DNA from: Hemileia vastatrix
Taxonomy: Eukaryota; Basidiomycota; Pucciniomycetes; Pucciniales; Zaghouaniaceae
DNA length: 64,000 nt
Direction of reading: 5' to 3'
Assembly: GCA_030280995.1 (NCBI GenBank)
Contig: JASXTE010000017.1
Span: 5,718,501 to 5,782,500 of the forward strand
A program made the position numbers and the translations under genes. Under the pieces are notes generated by a model. That model had not been told where the DNA came from. It made no database searches and saw only the letters and a list, made by a program, of their open reading frames with translations. Shown one piece after another: positions 1 through 10,807 of the stretch. Within the stretch, counting starts at the first letter, position 1. Each line of letters opens with the position of its first letter.

Positions 1-1738
1 ACTGTACTGAGAAAATGAAAGAGAATTATCAGTCTAGAATAAATATTGAGCATTATTGTGGTGGTGATTATATTAAGGGGCATAAAAGCAAGGAGATCTT
101 ATTCAATTGAAATGTGGTCTCATCACCTTAAATGTTCACTTGAAAATAATGCATGGAGCTTTAAGAATTATGGGAGTGTGGTGAGCTATGTGTCAAAATT
201 ATCTATGAGGGGCTGATCAATTATTACTACAGCCATCAACATGTTGAATATAATGATGGTGGTACAACTATACGATTGAGCTAGGATATATATTTCTAAA
301 AGGTTTGCCATTCTTCTCAAACCTATTAGATTTTTATATTCTAGCTCAACTTTAATATCTCATCATCGGATATCTGCTCCTCTGGTTCAACACCAAATTT
401 TCGGTAGTGCTAGCTCTTCTCCCTTGTGACCTTAAGCAACCATGCCCTAAGGGTTGGAAGATTATGCTAAAAAATCGTGAACTTTAGCGGTTTCAAGTTG
501 GGGCGTCATTTTCTTCCGCGTTTTGAAACTTGATTGACATTGTTCTTTGAGGGAAAAAAGAAGGAAAAGAAAACTATTACGTCTGCCTTTCTGTTTCAAC
601 CGCTTATTTAATTTAATTTTATTTTGCGGGATCTCCAGTAGCTGTTCTCCCTTCCCCCTGGAGGCCATCAAAGTACTTCAGATAAATGGTATGATGAAAA
701 AATTAGCTTGAGAACAGAATGGCGTAAATCTGAGCAAGATTTAGATAAACATCATCCGCAATTTCCTGCCTGTTGCATTCTGATAACAGTAGCACCTAAA
801 ATTTCTCTGAATCTTGCGGGATAATCCCTTTAGATATCTCATGAGTCCCAGGACAGTTAAGCCCTCCTTTATCAGATTTTTACGATGAGAAACTATTAAT
901 GAAGATCTTACCCAACGCCTGAGCAAGATAATGTCTGGTTTGGGGTAAGGCCAGTATCGATGGTGCACCAAAACCCAGATCGGATGAGGGTACATTGATG
1001 TTCGTGATAATATATGTGACAAGAAGGTAAAATCGAGATTTAGACCGATAGTGCCAGATGCTGGTCAAACTTGTGTTATGGAGGCTCTTCACATCGAAGT
1101 GTTTAATTTGGTGAGCAAAACGTTCAAGAGGTATTGTGTGATACTGACCCGGGTTCAAATTCCGCCCGACAAATAATTCTTCTCCCCTCGACAACTTTTA
1201 TCTTAATTGTTTAATTGTTTATATAGCGGACTTCTTTGCGTAAATTATTTTCATTGAGTGAAATTTGACACAGGCGATAAGATATTGGATGAACAGCGAG
1301 CTACAATTAGATACTGAATTGCCCGGATAGCTAAAACATGGTGTCTACAATACCGTTTGAAGTGATTGATTTTGATCTTCACTCACGCGCTGATCAACTG
1401 CCAAGTAATTTTGGCACATCGTTCGTTGTTCGGAGCTACATGCTTCACGTCTCAACTTTTGTTCTCCGTAACAGATTATATCTACAGACAATTTTTAGGT
1501 TTTTTGATTAAAAACGCAAAACATATTGAGCTATGGAAAAGAACGGTTAGTTAAAAAAATATAAAAGTTATCTTTTATTTATTTTCGCAGAATATTTCTT
1601 TGTCACAGTGATAAAAGTGGATTATGACATGTGAGGTTTAACCTGTGCGGTAATTGTTTTGCAATCTATTCCTATTTGCTGCATGTTATAACAAGTATTT
1701 TAGAACCTTTATACTCGGAGACTTTTCCTTTCATTAAA
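1..1738. other. Intergenic, no gene recognised
   Basis: Only short reading frames without recognisable motifs or coding-like composition are present on either strand. A stretch near 1140-1165 resembles a tRNA T-arm but does not fold into a full tRNA (see rejected items). The last few hundred bases are the presumptive upstream region of the zinc-cluster gene. Confidence 0.5.
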
Positions 1739-2936
1739 ATGGAAAGTAACAGTTTCAATAATCAGATTACTTATACTTTAGCGCAAGACCCAAACCAAAC
1801 CGATGTAGGGTCCCAAGTTCACGATTTCAACCCCTTCCAGGCAAGTGGCACTGGTCAGAAAGGTTCTGCTGACTTAAGTATGAATAATCCATTAATTTAT
1901 AGTACCAATCGGAATCGAAATAAGTAAAGTTGTTTCACTACGCGGCCGGACAATCTAGCTCGTAACTTACCAAAGGCGCCTTTATCTCATCTCTTTTTGT
2001 GTTTGTCCAAGACTGATTGCTTCTAACGAAATGGTTCCCTGTGATGTATTTTCATGCCCCACCAAACTTTCAGCCACATTTTCAGCTAAAGATAGCAATC
2101 CAACTCCCAATCACTCAGTTAGACCAACTTTTCTCGATTTTTCAACTCGAAAATATTTACAGTCAAGAACTAGACTTCCTGGAATTCGAGATATGCTAAA
2201 TGGAGCTGTACCTCAAAATCAAGAGCAAAATCAGAATACGCTGCCCACAGTAAACAAAAAGACAGAAATCTGGAATAGTGATTTAACAGGTAGATCAAGA
2301 ACCATTAACATGAGTGTGGGAAAAGAATTTACTCAAGTGAACAGAATAGAAAAACCTTTAGTTCATTCAAAAGATACTTCACTAAATTATGTTTTACATG
2401 AAAAAAATAATCCATCAAGAAAACATTTCAAAATGGAGAAAAACAAAGTTGGTTTTCTTGATTGTTTCTCGCTCGAGCAAAGTGATTTAAATGAGTATTC
2501 AGGTATAAATTTCAACAAAGAGTAAGTACCAATATTTTTTTATGCTCTTTTCAACTTCTCACTTCTCATTTTTTTTCTTTATAATATATATATATATATA
2601 AAAAGAGTCAAAGAAAAAAATTTTAATGGAGCTTCCAGACTCAACAGACTTGAGTGTAGAAATAAATCAAAATTTTGTGCAGAGCCCAAGACGGGCTTAT
2701 ATATAAAGAAGAATATCTCTATTAGTTGTCAAGAAAAGAAAACATGGTTTAGTGCAGCAGCATCGGTGGTCTGTGAGACAAAGAAATCAAGAGCGGGTTT
2801 TGCTTGTGATTTTTGTCGGACCAGAAAATTGCGTTGCAACCCTGGTTCAGATGTTTGTGATACTTGTCATAGACGGGGTAAATTATGTATAATGAGAACA
2901 AAGGAAAATGAAGTCATAATTAGACGCCCTCGCTAG
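1739..2936 (+). CDS. Zn2Cys6 zinc-cluster protein (C-terminal cluster), 3 exons
   Basis: Probable DNA-binding regulator of the fungal Zn2Cys6 class. Proposed exons are 1739-1923, 2012-2521 and 2606-2936. Phases match at both junctions (donors AA|GTAAAG and GA|GTAAGT), giving about 341 residues. The first two thirds are rich in Asn, Gln and Ser and show no domain I recognise. The last 45 residues hold six cysteines spaced CX2CX6CX6CX2CX6C, with the basic stretch CRTRKLRC typical of this family. The stop is at 2934-2936, about 18 residues after the last Cys. Most family members carry the cluster near the N-terminus, so a C-terminal position is unusual. The second acceptor (AAAAAG|AGTC at 2605) lacks a pyrimidine tract and is the weakest part of the model. 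No neighbour suggests its targets. The family call is secure; the exon structure is inferred. Confidence 0.68.
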
Positions 2937-2977
2937 TAGTTAAAGCAATTCAAATCATCCGACATAATCATCATCAT

Positions 2978-2978
<1 letters not shown>

Positions 2979-3010
<32 letters not shown>
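2979..3010. repeat. Poly(A) homopolymer run
   Basis: A run of 32 consecutive A lies 43 bases after the zinc-cluster stop, preceded by an ATC microsatellite. CTCGCTAG occurs on both sides (2929-2936 and 3011-3018). The gene keeps introns, so this is not a processed retrocopy tail. It is more likely a simple repeat. Confidence 0.9.
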
Positions 3011-3013
<3 letters not shown>

Positions 3014-4988
3014 GCTAGAAGATGTACTTATTCAATATTCCCTCAAAGATTTCACTCAGTCAAGGTGAGGGAATATTTTCTATTCTAAATACAAGCTACT
3101 TTTTGATTCAGTTTTGCTGAGGGACCAAAACTGTAATAAATCAGCCTTAAAGATTATCCATTATTTTTACTAATTCTATCACCATAGTTCTATCGATTGA
3201 GAGAAATTTGACTTGTCCCAGTAATTACACTGAAGGACAAATTTTTTGCAGTAATAATTTCGATTGTGTATATTTTAAGTACAGACTTTAAAAAATGGAG
3301 GTCTACTTTATTGAAACGATCAGTTGGGATTTTATTGAAAATATCTGTCATCATGAACATATTCTAAAATTTTGCGACGGTTATTATTGATAGTGAGTAT
3401 TAACCACTGTCATCCTAGACAAAAATTTGGCCTACCTAAGTCGCGGAGTTTCAATAAATGGAAATCACACAATTATAAAAGCTCAGAAGCGATAAAGATC
3501 TTTGATTAATTGATGATTTTGAAAATGAAGTAGGAAAACTAAGTTAAGGATGATGATGGGCTTTCACTTACTTTTTATATTGGTGTTACCTTATTCGGTA
3601 ATATTAACCTGATCCCCTTATTGTAGACACTCTCATTTCTTCTATCAGTAACTTTCTTTTGACTAGCTTGCTTTTATTTAATATATTTATTAAATAGCTT
3701 TCTTTAATTGGGAAATTATTATTTAAAAAAAAACTTTTGTTTCTTTCAAATTCAAACGTACATACTACGAGGGCTTTCTTTCGGAAAGCTCATTTCCAAT
3801 TACTTCATGTGATTTTGTACTGTGTGCTTTTTTTCTGTACCCTCGCGCCTATAAAATACGCGCCAAAAATACAATGCAAGACTAAAATAGTTTTATTTAT
3901 CAATCTCGACGCACTAAGATCCGATAAGAATAACAAAATCTAATTACCTTATGCGGATTTTCTCTCTCCACTCCTTTCCTGTTCCTTTACGCGTATACAT
4001 ACCACGTCATAATTAAAATGTATTACTAAGTTGGTCGCACTTTCCATTCTTGAAGAACTATGATCTGGTAAGAACCACATCTAGGAAATTTTGACAAAAG
4101 CTCATTTTCATTTCACTTCATCCAAAATTTTATCCGCTAAATTATCTTGTGGTACTATCAAATGTTGCGCCTATAAATACTGCGCCGCCTTATGCAATGA
4201 AGGCAAGTTTTTCCTGCTCTGAAAAACGCTAAGAAGATTTCAATTTTTTGATTTTTTCGAATTATATATAGGCTTATTATGCATAGTTGGTGTTGACATG
4301 TGCAAGAAACAGCTTAACTGTCCCCAGAATCACGTCGCCCAATTATGTATACTCTTGTCTGTACTTTATCTATTGCTCAATATATCTCCTGTACATTAAA
4401 GTGAAGTAACTTTTACAAATGTTTCGTAGGAAATATTTGAGGGAGTTGGTGATTTGGGTGTAGTACTCATGGGTACGCCAGTAGCTAATAGTACTTACAT
4501 GAGTGTGCAGCAAGAACAGAACCGTCTTAAGGAAATTGGCTAAGACCTACTAGATTAATCACCCATGATATATTTAACAAATATTGTAAGGATAAGGCGC
4601 AGATAATGAATTAGGAGGATTTAAAAAGTGAATAAGGTGTAGATGAAATGAAAAGGAAATGGTAATAATAGGAAGGATACTAGTCGAAGTAATTTGTAAA
4701 ACTTCTATATTGTGTGTTCAAAATTAATATAAAGACTGGTAGTCAATTAGCTAACCTATCTTCCTTCCCTCAATATACTCGCACCTACTAGATACATATA
4801 TCTTCCCCACACACACAAATCGACCGTAACTCAATTCTCGTTTTAGGTAAACGTTCGAACACCCGACAGTGTCCTTACAAAGTTTCCTTTGCAAATAATA
4901 TTACAGTAATTATATTCTATAATTCTCCGGTGATAACCAAAAAACTGGTTTTATATACAATCAAGCAATTTTTTTTTCTTAAAACGAA
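3011..4988. promoter_or_regulatory. Upstream region of secreted-protein gene with duplicated TATA-like block
   Basis: There is no gene here. Two similar blocks occur, at about 3786-3865 and 4095-4185. Each has a stretch like AAAGCTCATTT..A.TTCACTTCAT followed by a TATA-like motif in a GC-rich frame: GCGCCTATAAAATACGCGCC at 3846-3865 and a close relative at 4167-4185. They may be alternative core promoters or a decayed tandem duplication. The distance to the start codon (about 800 bases from the nearer block) argues for caution. Confidence 0.35.
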
Positions 4989-6565
4989 ATGTTTTGTGTC
5001 TTGTTAAAGCTCCAACACAATTTTGCTTTCATGACATACTGTTTCATTTTCTTCTTAGTGCTACTTTGCAAAGACCATTGTCTAAGCTTAAGAACATCTT
5101 TCGAATCAAACAGTTGGTTTAAAAATTTTATTACTAGTTGGATATTTCAATTTAAAGCACAAATGGACTGACAATTGAATATATTTCTTTCTACTAGCAG
5201 AAGGCGGTGAAATATCAAGACTCGCGACAACTCCTACTTATACCCATAACAAGGGGGCTGAGACTTTTAGGAAAAGAAATACTACACCAAAATGCGTTGA
5301 AAAACTTGCGCATAATATTGAGGGTCCAGTCTTGATATGCGAGTTGATTCAAACTAATTCCATGGAAGACGGTACTCCTTCAAATGGAGAGTCACCCTCT
5401 TTAACTTCACAAAACAACTTTGTCAGTATTTGATAAATTACAAGTTTCTTTTCGGTGTCCGACCGCTAATTGAAGTTTTCTGTTCTGTTATTAGATCAAT
5501 TTTTGTGCATCTGAGTCTTCATATGGATTTCCAACAATGAATGGTCTTCAAGTTGAGGATACCCCCTTGTGCAACGGTATTCCAATGGGAATGGTAATTT
5601 TTCATTTTATTCAAGCGACGTCAAATTAATATTAATTTGTCCTATAAAATAAAATTTTAAGATTCCAACAAAGACAGCTTTTCCAACTGTTAAATTTCAA
5701 TATCCAATTAATTTTTCCGTAATAAATGCAAGTACACCTTTCAATATCATGATCGCTGTGGAAAATTTGGTGACAGGAAAGTTTACGAATCCGAAAAATA
5801 CGTATGTATCTAGCTTTTGTTTCATCTGATGATATCCAAGAGAATGCACTGGCATGGCTGATAAACTTCTCTTATCTGAAGTTATTTTTCAGCTCCTCAG
5901 CAAATTGAGCAAGGTACCAATTACATAATAGGCCATATTGTGAGTACTCATAAAAAATTATTAGACTTGTAGAAAGTTAAGAAATCATTTCTGTAGCATG
6001 TTAGTATTCAAGAAATCCCCAGTTTTAAATCTAGCACTCCCCTGGTGAGTAATTTGTGGTTTTAACCATGCGTTCCTTCTCAGAAAATAACTCAAAGTTG
6101 AATTTAAAGGACCCGACTCAGTTTGTATTTTTTAAAGGTATGAGATTGGTATAAAACCTTCCTTTTGTTAATGCATTTAATTTATAAAACGATTTTTTTG
6201 ATCATCAAAGGCATAGAAGTTAGTGCCGCTCAAGGGGTTGAGACCGTTGCTGCGCCTGGACTACCACCAGGAATATATAGGTAAGTTAACAGCGAAAACT
6301 AAAATATAAATATTTTTTTGATATTTGCTCACATTTGACCATTAAAATTATCCAAAAAAAATAAAAATAAATAACAAAGGATCTCAACCAATCTTGCTGC
6401 TGCAAATCACCAACCCGTCTTAGTTGGGGTAGCTCAACGAGGCGCATTAGATGACAGTAAGACTATTCTTATCATACTCGCCTTTTCCATGAGTTTTTGT
6501 GGGACTCTTTTTAATTAAAATTTTTTCCACTACCATTTTCAGTGATATACTTTAGTGTCGAATAG
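4989..6565 (+). CDS. Predicted secreted protein, INFC/ANHQPVLV fungal family, copy 1 (10 exons)
   Basis: Proposed exons: 4989-5112, 5201-5421, 5495-5593, 5662-5801, 5882-5939, 5997-6044, 6110-6137, 6211-6280, 6380-6456, 6543-6565. All junctions are GT-AG and in phase, giving about 295 residues. The N-terminus is a hydrophobic signal-like segment (FIFFLVLL around residues 19-26). A variable Ser/Asn-rich part follows, then a conserved domain with INFC (116-119), a second Cys in LCNGIPMG (about 141), YFSAPQQ, DPTQFVFFKG (231-240), LPPGIYR, ANHQPVLV (271-278) and a terminal DDMIYFSVE. I know this motif set from a secreted fungal family without an established function; the two cysteines probably pair. 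The start at 4989 is chosen because the in-frame upstream ATG and its context cgaaATGtt are conserved in the paralogue; 5031 is the alternative. The start of exon 2 could be 5198 instead. It could be an effector or cell-wall protein, which is only inference. Confidence 0.75.
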
Positions 6566-7544
6566 GTGTCTTCTTTATTATTTTCTGATTCCATAAGTTT
6601 TTCAAGGCCAATTTCATATAATACTTAACAACATTGTTTACATTAATTTAGCAGTTAATTGTGAAATTTTTCGATTTGAATTTTTTCTTCAAGTTAAATG
6701 CAAATCCTTTTTAAATAATTAATTTAAATTTTTTTTTGAATCCTTCCTTAATTCGGACAAAAAATACAATTTTTCTTCCGAGACACATACCTTGACTTAA
6801 ATTAAAGTTCATTTTTTTCACCTAGTTGATTGGCTGCTTGTTTCAAATTATTGTTATTATGTTTATTTATTTTTAAACTTTATAAGATTGAAATAATATA
6901 TATATAATTATTTTTTATATTAAAGCGTGTCGATAATTCTAAAGAATTTGAGCCTATTTTGCATCTTTATATTTTAATTGAAAAATTGTTTGTTAAAGTT
7001 ATTCTGTTGTTAGAAAATATTTAAAAATTTTGCTTAAGTATTTCATAACACAGGGGCAAGAGACAATCGTACCTTTTAGCATCCATTTTGATTCTTTTAA
7101 AACCATAACCCCACTCTATGCATAATTAACCAATTTTTGGAAGCATATCCCAGCACCATGATAGTAACATCTCACATTAAATATTTAAGTTAGTAAATAT
7201 TGGGCATATAGAAGGATTTTTACTTACAGATACTTACTTTCCATTATTAAATTACTCCTCTCCCTAAAAATTATTTTTCATTTTGCTTCTCACTTGAAGA
7301 TAGTTACTTGTGTCCTTGAATCTGCCACTGTTTGCTAAATTAAAATTTCAAACAAATTTACTGATTACTCATCACCAAAGTTTATCAATTTTCATCATTC
7401 TACACTACTGGCTGTACATTTAAATATAAAACTACCAAAATACACCAATAAACCCTAGGAAAAAGTTATTTTCAAACTAAAGCCCCCAGGAAAAAGGAAA
7501 TATTTCCGTTTTGTGGATTATCCATTTTCAAACAACCAAATATT
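6566..7544. other. Intergenic, AT-rich
   Basis: AT-rich sequence between the secreted-protein stop and the Harbinger left terminus, with no reading frame of note. The bases just before the insertion (about 7470-7544, minus strand) may continue a reading frame that is interrupted at the transposon's other end. Confidence 0.6.
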
Positions 7545-7560
7545 AGGGGGTATCAATGTT
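7545..7560 (+). repeat. Left terminal inverted repeat of Harbinger copy 1
   Basis: AGGGGGTATCAATGTT is exactly complementary to 14837-14852. The same sequence starts Harbinger copy 2 near 19342. Confidence 0.85.
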
Positions 7561-8035
7561 CAGGGATCCACGATTAGGGATCAGGATTTTTTTTTTCCGG
7601 GATCAGACATTATTAATTGTGGAAGATTCTTATCCACTAACCCTGGGGCTAGTGGATAAGGAATCCACGATAATGCATTATCCCGCCTCTTATACCCCAA
7701 TTACCATTCCTAATTCCTGATCCCAAACTCATCCCATCCATGATGGATTTTCAAGAAAGTCACATGACTCATAATTGCTGATGCCATCCTTAAGTCTTTC
7801 CTCACTCTATGCTACTTAATTTTGGAGGTGAACACTTAAGTTTTTTTTCTATCTACACACCCCAACTGCACATTTTTCCGGTGGATTCCCACTTCCCTCA
7901 TCACATAACCCTTCCACCGGCAAAAATGAAACACCTCTCTACTAGGAAGCTACTTCACTCAACAATGAATGCTATTACTTTTATTTTAGTTCTTTACTAT
8001 AAATCTAACTCTGATTTGGAAGATGCTTTACTTAT

Positions 8036-9183
8036 ATGTGTTTTCTTTCCAAAAAGTGTTACATCATCACCAGGGGGTCAAATCTTTATCATGATCCCCA
8101 ATATGATCTGGCCTCCATTCTCAACATTCCTCATTTAAAATTCACCCAACTTTTTAGAACTTCTCCCGATTCTTTCTTCAACCTTTATCATCTCATCTCC
8201 AATCATCATATCTTTCATAACAATTCCCATAACAAACAGTGTAATCCTGCCATCCAACTTGCTGTTGCACAATGTTGCTTTGGCTCAAATGGAAACAGTG
8301 CTGCCATAAGATGTTTGGATAATCTCTTTAACATTGGATATGGTACCGTGATATTATACACCAAGCACTGTATGATTGCTATCCTTTCCCTCAAGTCTCA
8401 AACACTTGCTTAACCAACTCCAGAACAGAGACTTGAATCCTCTCAAGTAATGCAAGCTGAAGGTTTCCCTGGCTGTGTAGGATTTGTTGATGGTACAACT
8501 ATACCTTTGAGTCAAAAGCCTGCTCATGATGGCAACCATTATTTTGATTGCAAAAAAAGGTTTCTTCAAAATGTTCTCCAATTTCTCATCTTTCATAAAC
8601 TAACTTTTTATCTTCTTTGTAGATACTCTATTGCTGTTCAACTTGTCTGTGACATCAACAAAACTTTATTGCTTTTCATAGTGGCTGCTCCAGCTCATGT
8701 CATAACTCTTCCATCTTCCAAAGAATGAGGATTTCTCAAACCCCTGACTCATACTTTGACAAATCTCAGTACCTCCTTGCAGACTCAGAATATGCAAGTG
8801 GGAAGTACATTATACCTGCTTTCTGTGGTGCAACCTTAGAAAATGACCCCAAAACTAAATTTAATTATCACCTTGCCCAATCAAGAGTACAAATTGAAGA
8901 TGCTATAGATATTTTAAAGGGACAATTTTCTAGTCTCAGGGAACTCAGAATCCAATTTCAAAAAAAATTGGAGATCAAAACTGAAAATCATTGGATCATG
9001 ACTTGCATTATACTCCAAAATATCCTAGCTGATTTAAAGGATGAGTGGAATGATCTTTATGAAGAAGAGAATCCTGAACCGGCACCGGATCTCCCCTCCC
9101 TTGAATCACAAAACATTCATTCAACCAGCATACACTCTGTCATTATGCCTATTACTCTCCAACATTTCTCTTCACCACCCTTT
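8036..9183 (+). pseudogene. PIF/Harbinger DDE transposase, copy 1 (decayed)
   Basis: Cut-and-paste transposase of the HARBI1/DDE_Tnp_4 type. The N-terminal part (8036-8410) has the FRTSPDSFF and KQCNPAIQLAV region typical of the family. A catalytic segment with GFVDGTTIPLSQ (first Asp) starts at 8450. An intron is likely at 8560-8622, joining KKR to YSIAVQLV. The last segment (8725-9183) contains LLADSEYASGKY (second Asp) and RVQIEDAIDILKG (catalytic Glu), followed by an acidic tail. All three catalytic residues survive. The frame is nevertheless broken by a stop after the first third and by a frameshift around 8660-8725, where the CHDSP segment seen in copy 2 is lost. Copy 2 at 19990-21080 is about 90% or more similar by eye. 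The superfamily call is confident; the element is inactive by itself. Confidence 0.8.
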
Positions 9184-9299
9184 TAAATTATTTTTTTTAC
9201 TCTCCAAATTTCCTCTTTGTGTACTTCACTCACTTGCTTTGGTATTTTTGTTTGTTGCATATTCATTTTTTTTTTGGAATTTACGGTGAAGATCTTTTT

Positions 9300-9580
9300 T
9301 TTGGATGGCTCATTGGTTTTCTTTCACCAGCTCAACATGAAATTGCATATTTTCTGAAATCGCATATTTTGTCAGTGATTTTTTTTCATTCATCACTCAT
9401 ATCCTTTTCATCCTCTCCTCAAACATCACTCAAAAATTTTCATTACTTTTATTTTCTCAACTCATCTCACCAGGTAAGTCTTTTTTTTTTCTTTCTTGTT
9501 TTTAATTTGCTAATCATTATTTTTTTTATTTTGCTTTTTTTTGTTTTTTGTTTTTTGTTTTGTTTAATGTTTTGTTTAAT

Positions 9581-9617
<37 letters not shown>

Positions 9618-9640
9618 TAAGTCCTTTTTTTTATTTTCAA
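9300..9640. repeat. T-rich low-complexity tract
   Basis: Long T runs, including about 30 consecutive T near 9583-9616, with TTTTGTTT repeats. The reading frame through it is an artefact of composition. Confidence 0.8.
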
Positions 9641-10320
9641 GGTTAGACTGACTTTTTTTTTCTCTTTTTTCTCTTTTTTTTTTCTTTTTTTTTCTCTCCT
9701 TCACCCTATTTAGCTGCCTCATTTCACCCCTTTTCCTCTCTCTTTACCTGCCTCAAGTCATTCCTTCTCCACTCTCTTTACCTTCCTCAACACCCCCTTA
9801 TTTCACCCTCCTTGCCTGTCCCAAATCCCCCTTTCCCCCCTCCTTAGGTGCCTCAAGACCCCCCCTTCCCCTCACTTTAGGCACCTCAGCTCTCCCCCCT
9901 TCTCCTCTCTTTACCCATCTCCAAACCCCCCTTCCCTTTAGCCACCTCTACCCCCCCTCCTTCTTAAAAAACAATTGCTAACAATTGTTTGTTAAGTAAA
10001 CGAATCAATAGCGAATCGTTTACTTAACAAACAATTGCTAGCGATCGTTTGTTAAGAAGGAGGAGGCGCTAGAGAAGGGTTAAGGGGAGTGGAAGGGGGG
10101 GAGGGGACATAAATGGGGGGGGTTTGAAGCAGCTAAAGAGGGGGGGGTTTGGGGCATATAAGGAGGGGTGAATAGGGGGGGAGTTGGGGAGTTTTGAGGC
10201 ATTTAAGGAGGGGGTTTCAGGGGGGTTTTGAGGCAAGGAGGGAGGGATTTTATAGGGGATTTCAGAGAAATAAAGGGGGGGAAAGGAGAATTTCATGGGA
10301 GTTAAAGAGGAGTTAATTAC
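9640..10320. repeat. Pyrimidine-to-purine strand switch with central hairpin
   Basis: About 310 bases of almost pure C/T (9650-9960) are followed by a 100-base hairpin (about 9957-10062) and then about 260 bases of almost pure G/A (10060-10320). The hairpin arms are nearly complementary over about 48 bases. Each arm contains a TGCTAGC-like or TGCTAAC-like inner palindrome. Related switches lie at 21935-22500 and 23383-24030. There is no coding content. Confidence 0.8.
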
Positions 10321-10807
10321 TTTCCAAAAAAAATACTAAAAATTTGTTTTTTGTATTTTTTTTTATATTTTTTTAGCAGATTTTAGAAAAAAAAAACTAT
10401 TACGTTCTGTTAAGGTCTTTCCCTGTAAATTACAAAACAAAAAAGGTTTAGATATTAATTTTTAATTTTTCTTACAAATAATTTTACTGAATTATTTTTT
10501 TTAATTTAATTTGTTATGATTTTTCTTTTACAGATTTTTTTTATTTTTATTTTTATTTTTTTATATTATTTTGACAGGATTTTCTGTGAAGGTTTTTTAT
10601 AACCAAACTTCAGGTTTTCTTTTGTAATTTTTTTCAATTAATTTTTACTGAAAATTTTTAAATTTTTTTTTGTTTTAATTTTTTTTTATTTTTTTAAAAG
10701 GATATTGCTTTAAATTTTATTTTAAAAGATATTATTACGTGAGTTTTTTTTTAAAAAATATGTGTTGAATTTTTTTTTGACATTTAAATTTTTTTCAGAT
10801 CAAATAA
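10320..10807. other. T-rich leader of TET-like pseudogene
   Basis: Very T-rich sequence without a gene, ending in an acceptor-like TTTTTTTCAG nine bases before the ATG at 10808. Copy 2 has the same arrangement (TTTTGTTCAG before the ATG at 33310), so a 5' UTR intron is possible. Confidence 0.5.

Noticed and set aside
1085..1175. Possible tRNA or tRNA-derived SINE (GGGTTCAAATTCC with an upstream GTAT..ATAC hairpin)
   Set aside because: The T-arm-like motif is present but no 5' acceptor strand pairs with CGCCCGACA and the anticodon stem does not form. Too weak to call.
2979..3010. Poly(A) tail of a retroposed gene
   Set aside because: The gene upstream still has introns and no target duplication of convincing length surrounds it.
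9219..9620. Long Phe/Leu-rich reading frame
   Set aside because: It runs through T homopolymers and TTTTGTTT repeats; pure composition effect.
10069..10296. Pro-rich minus-strand frame in the G/A tract (and similar frames at 22319-22630 and 23729-24064)
   Set aside because: Produced by purine/pyrimidine asymmetry; no conserved motif and no shared sequence between the sites.
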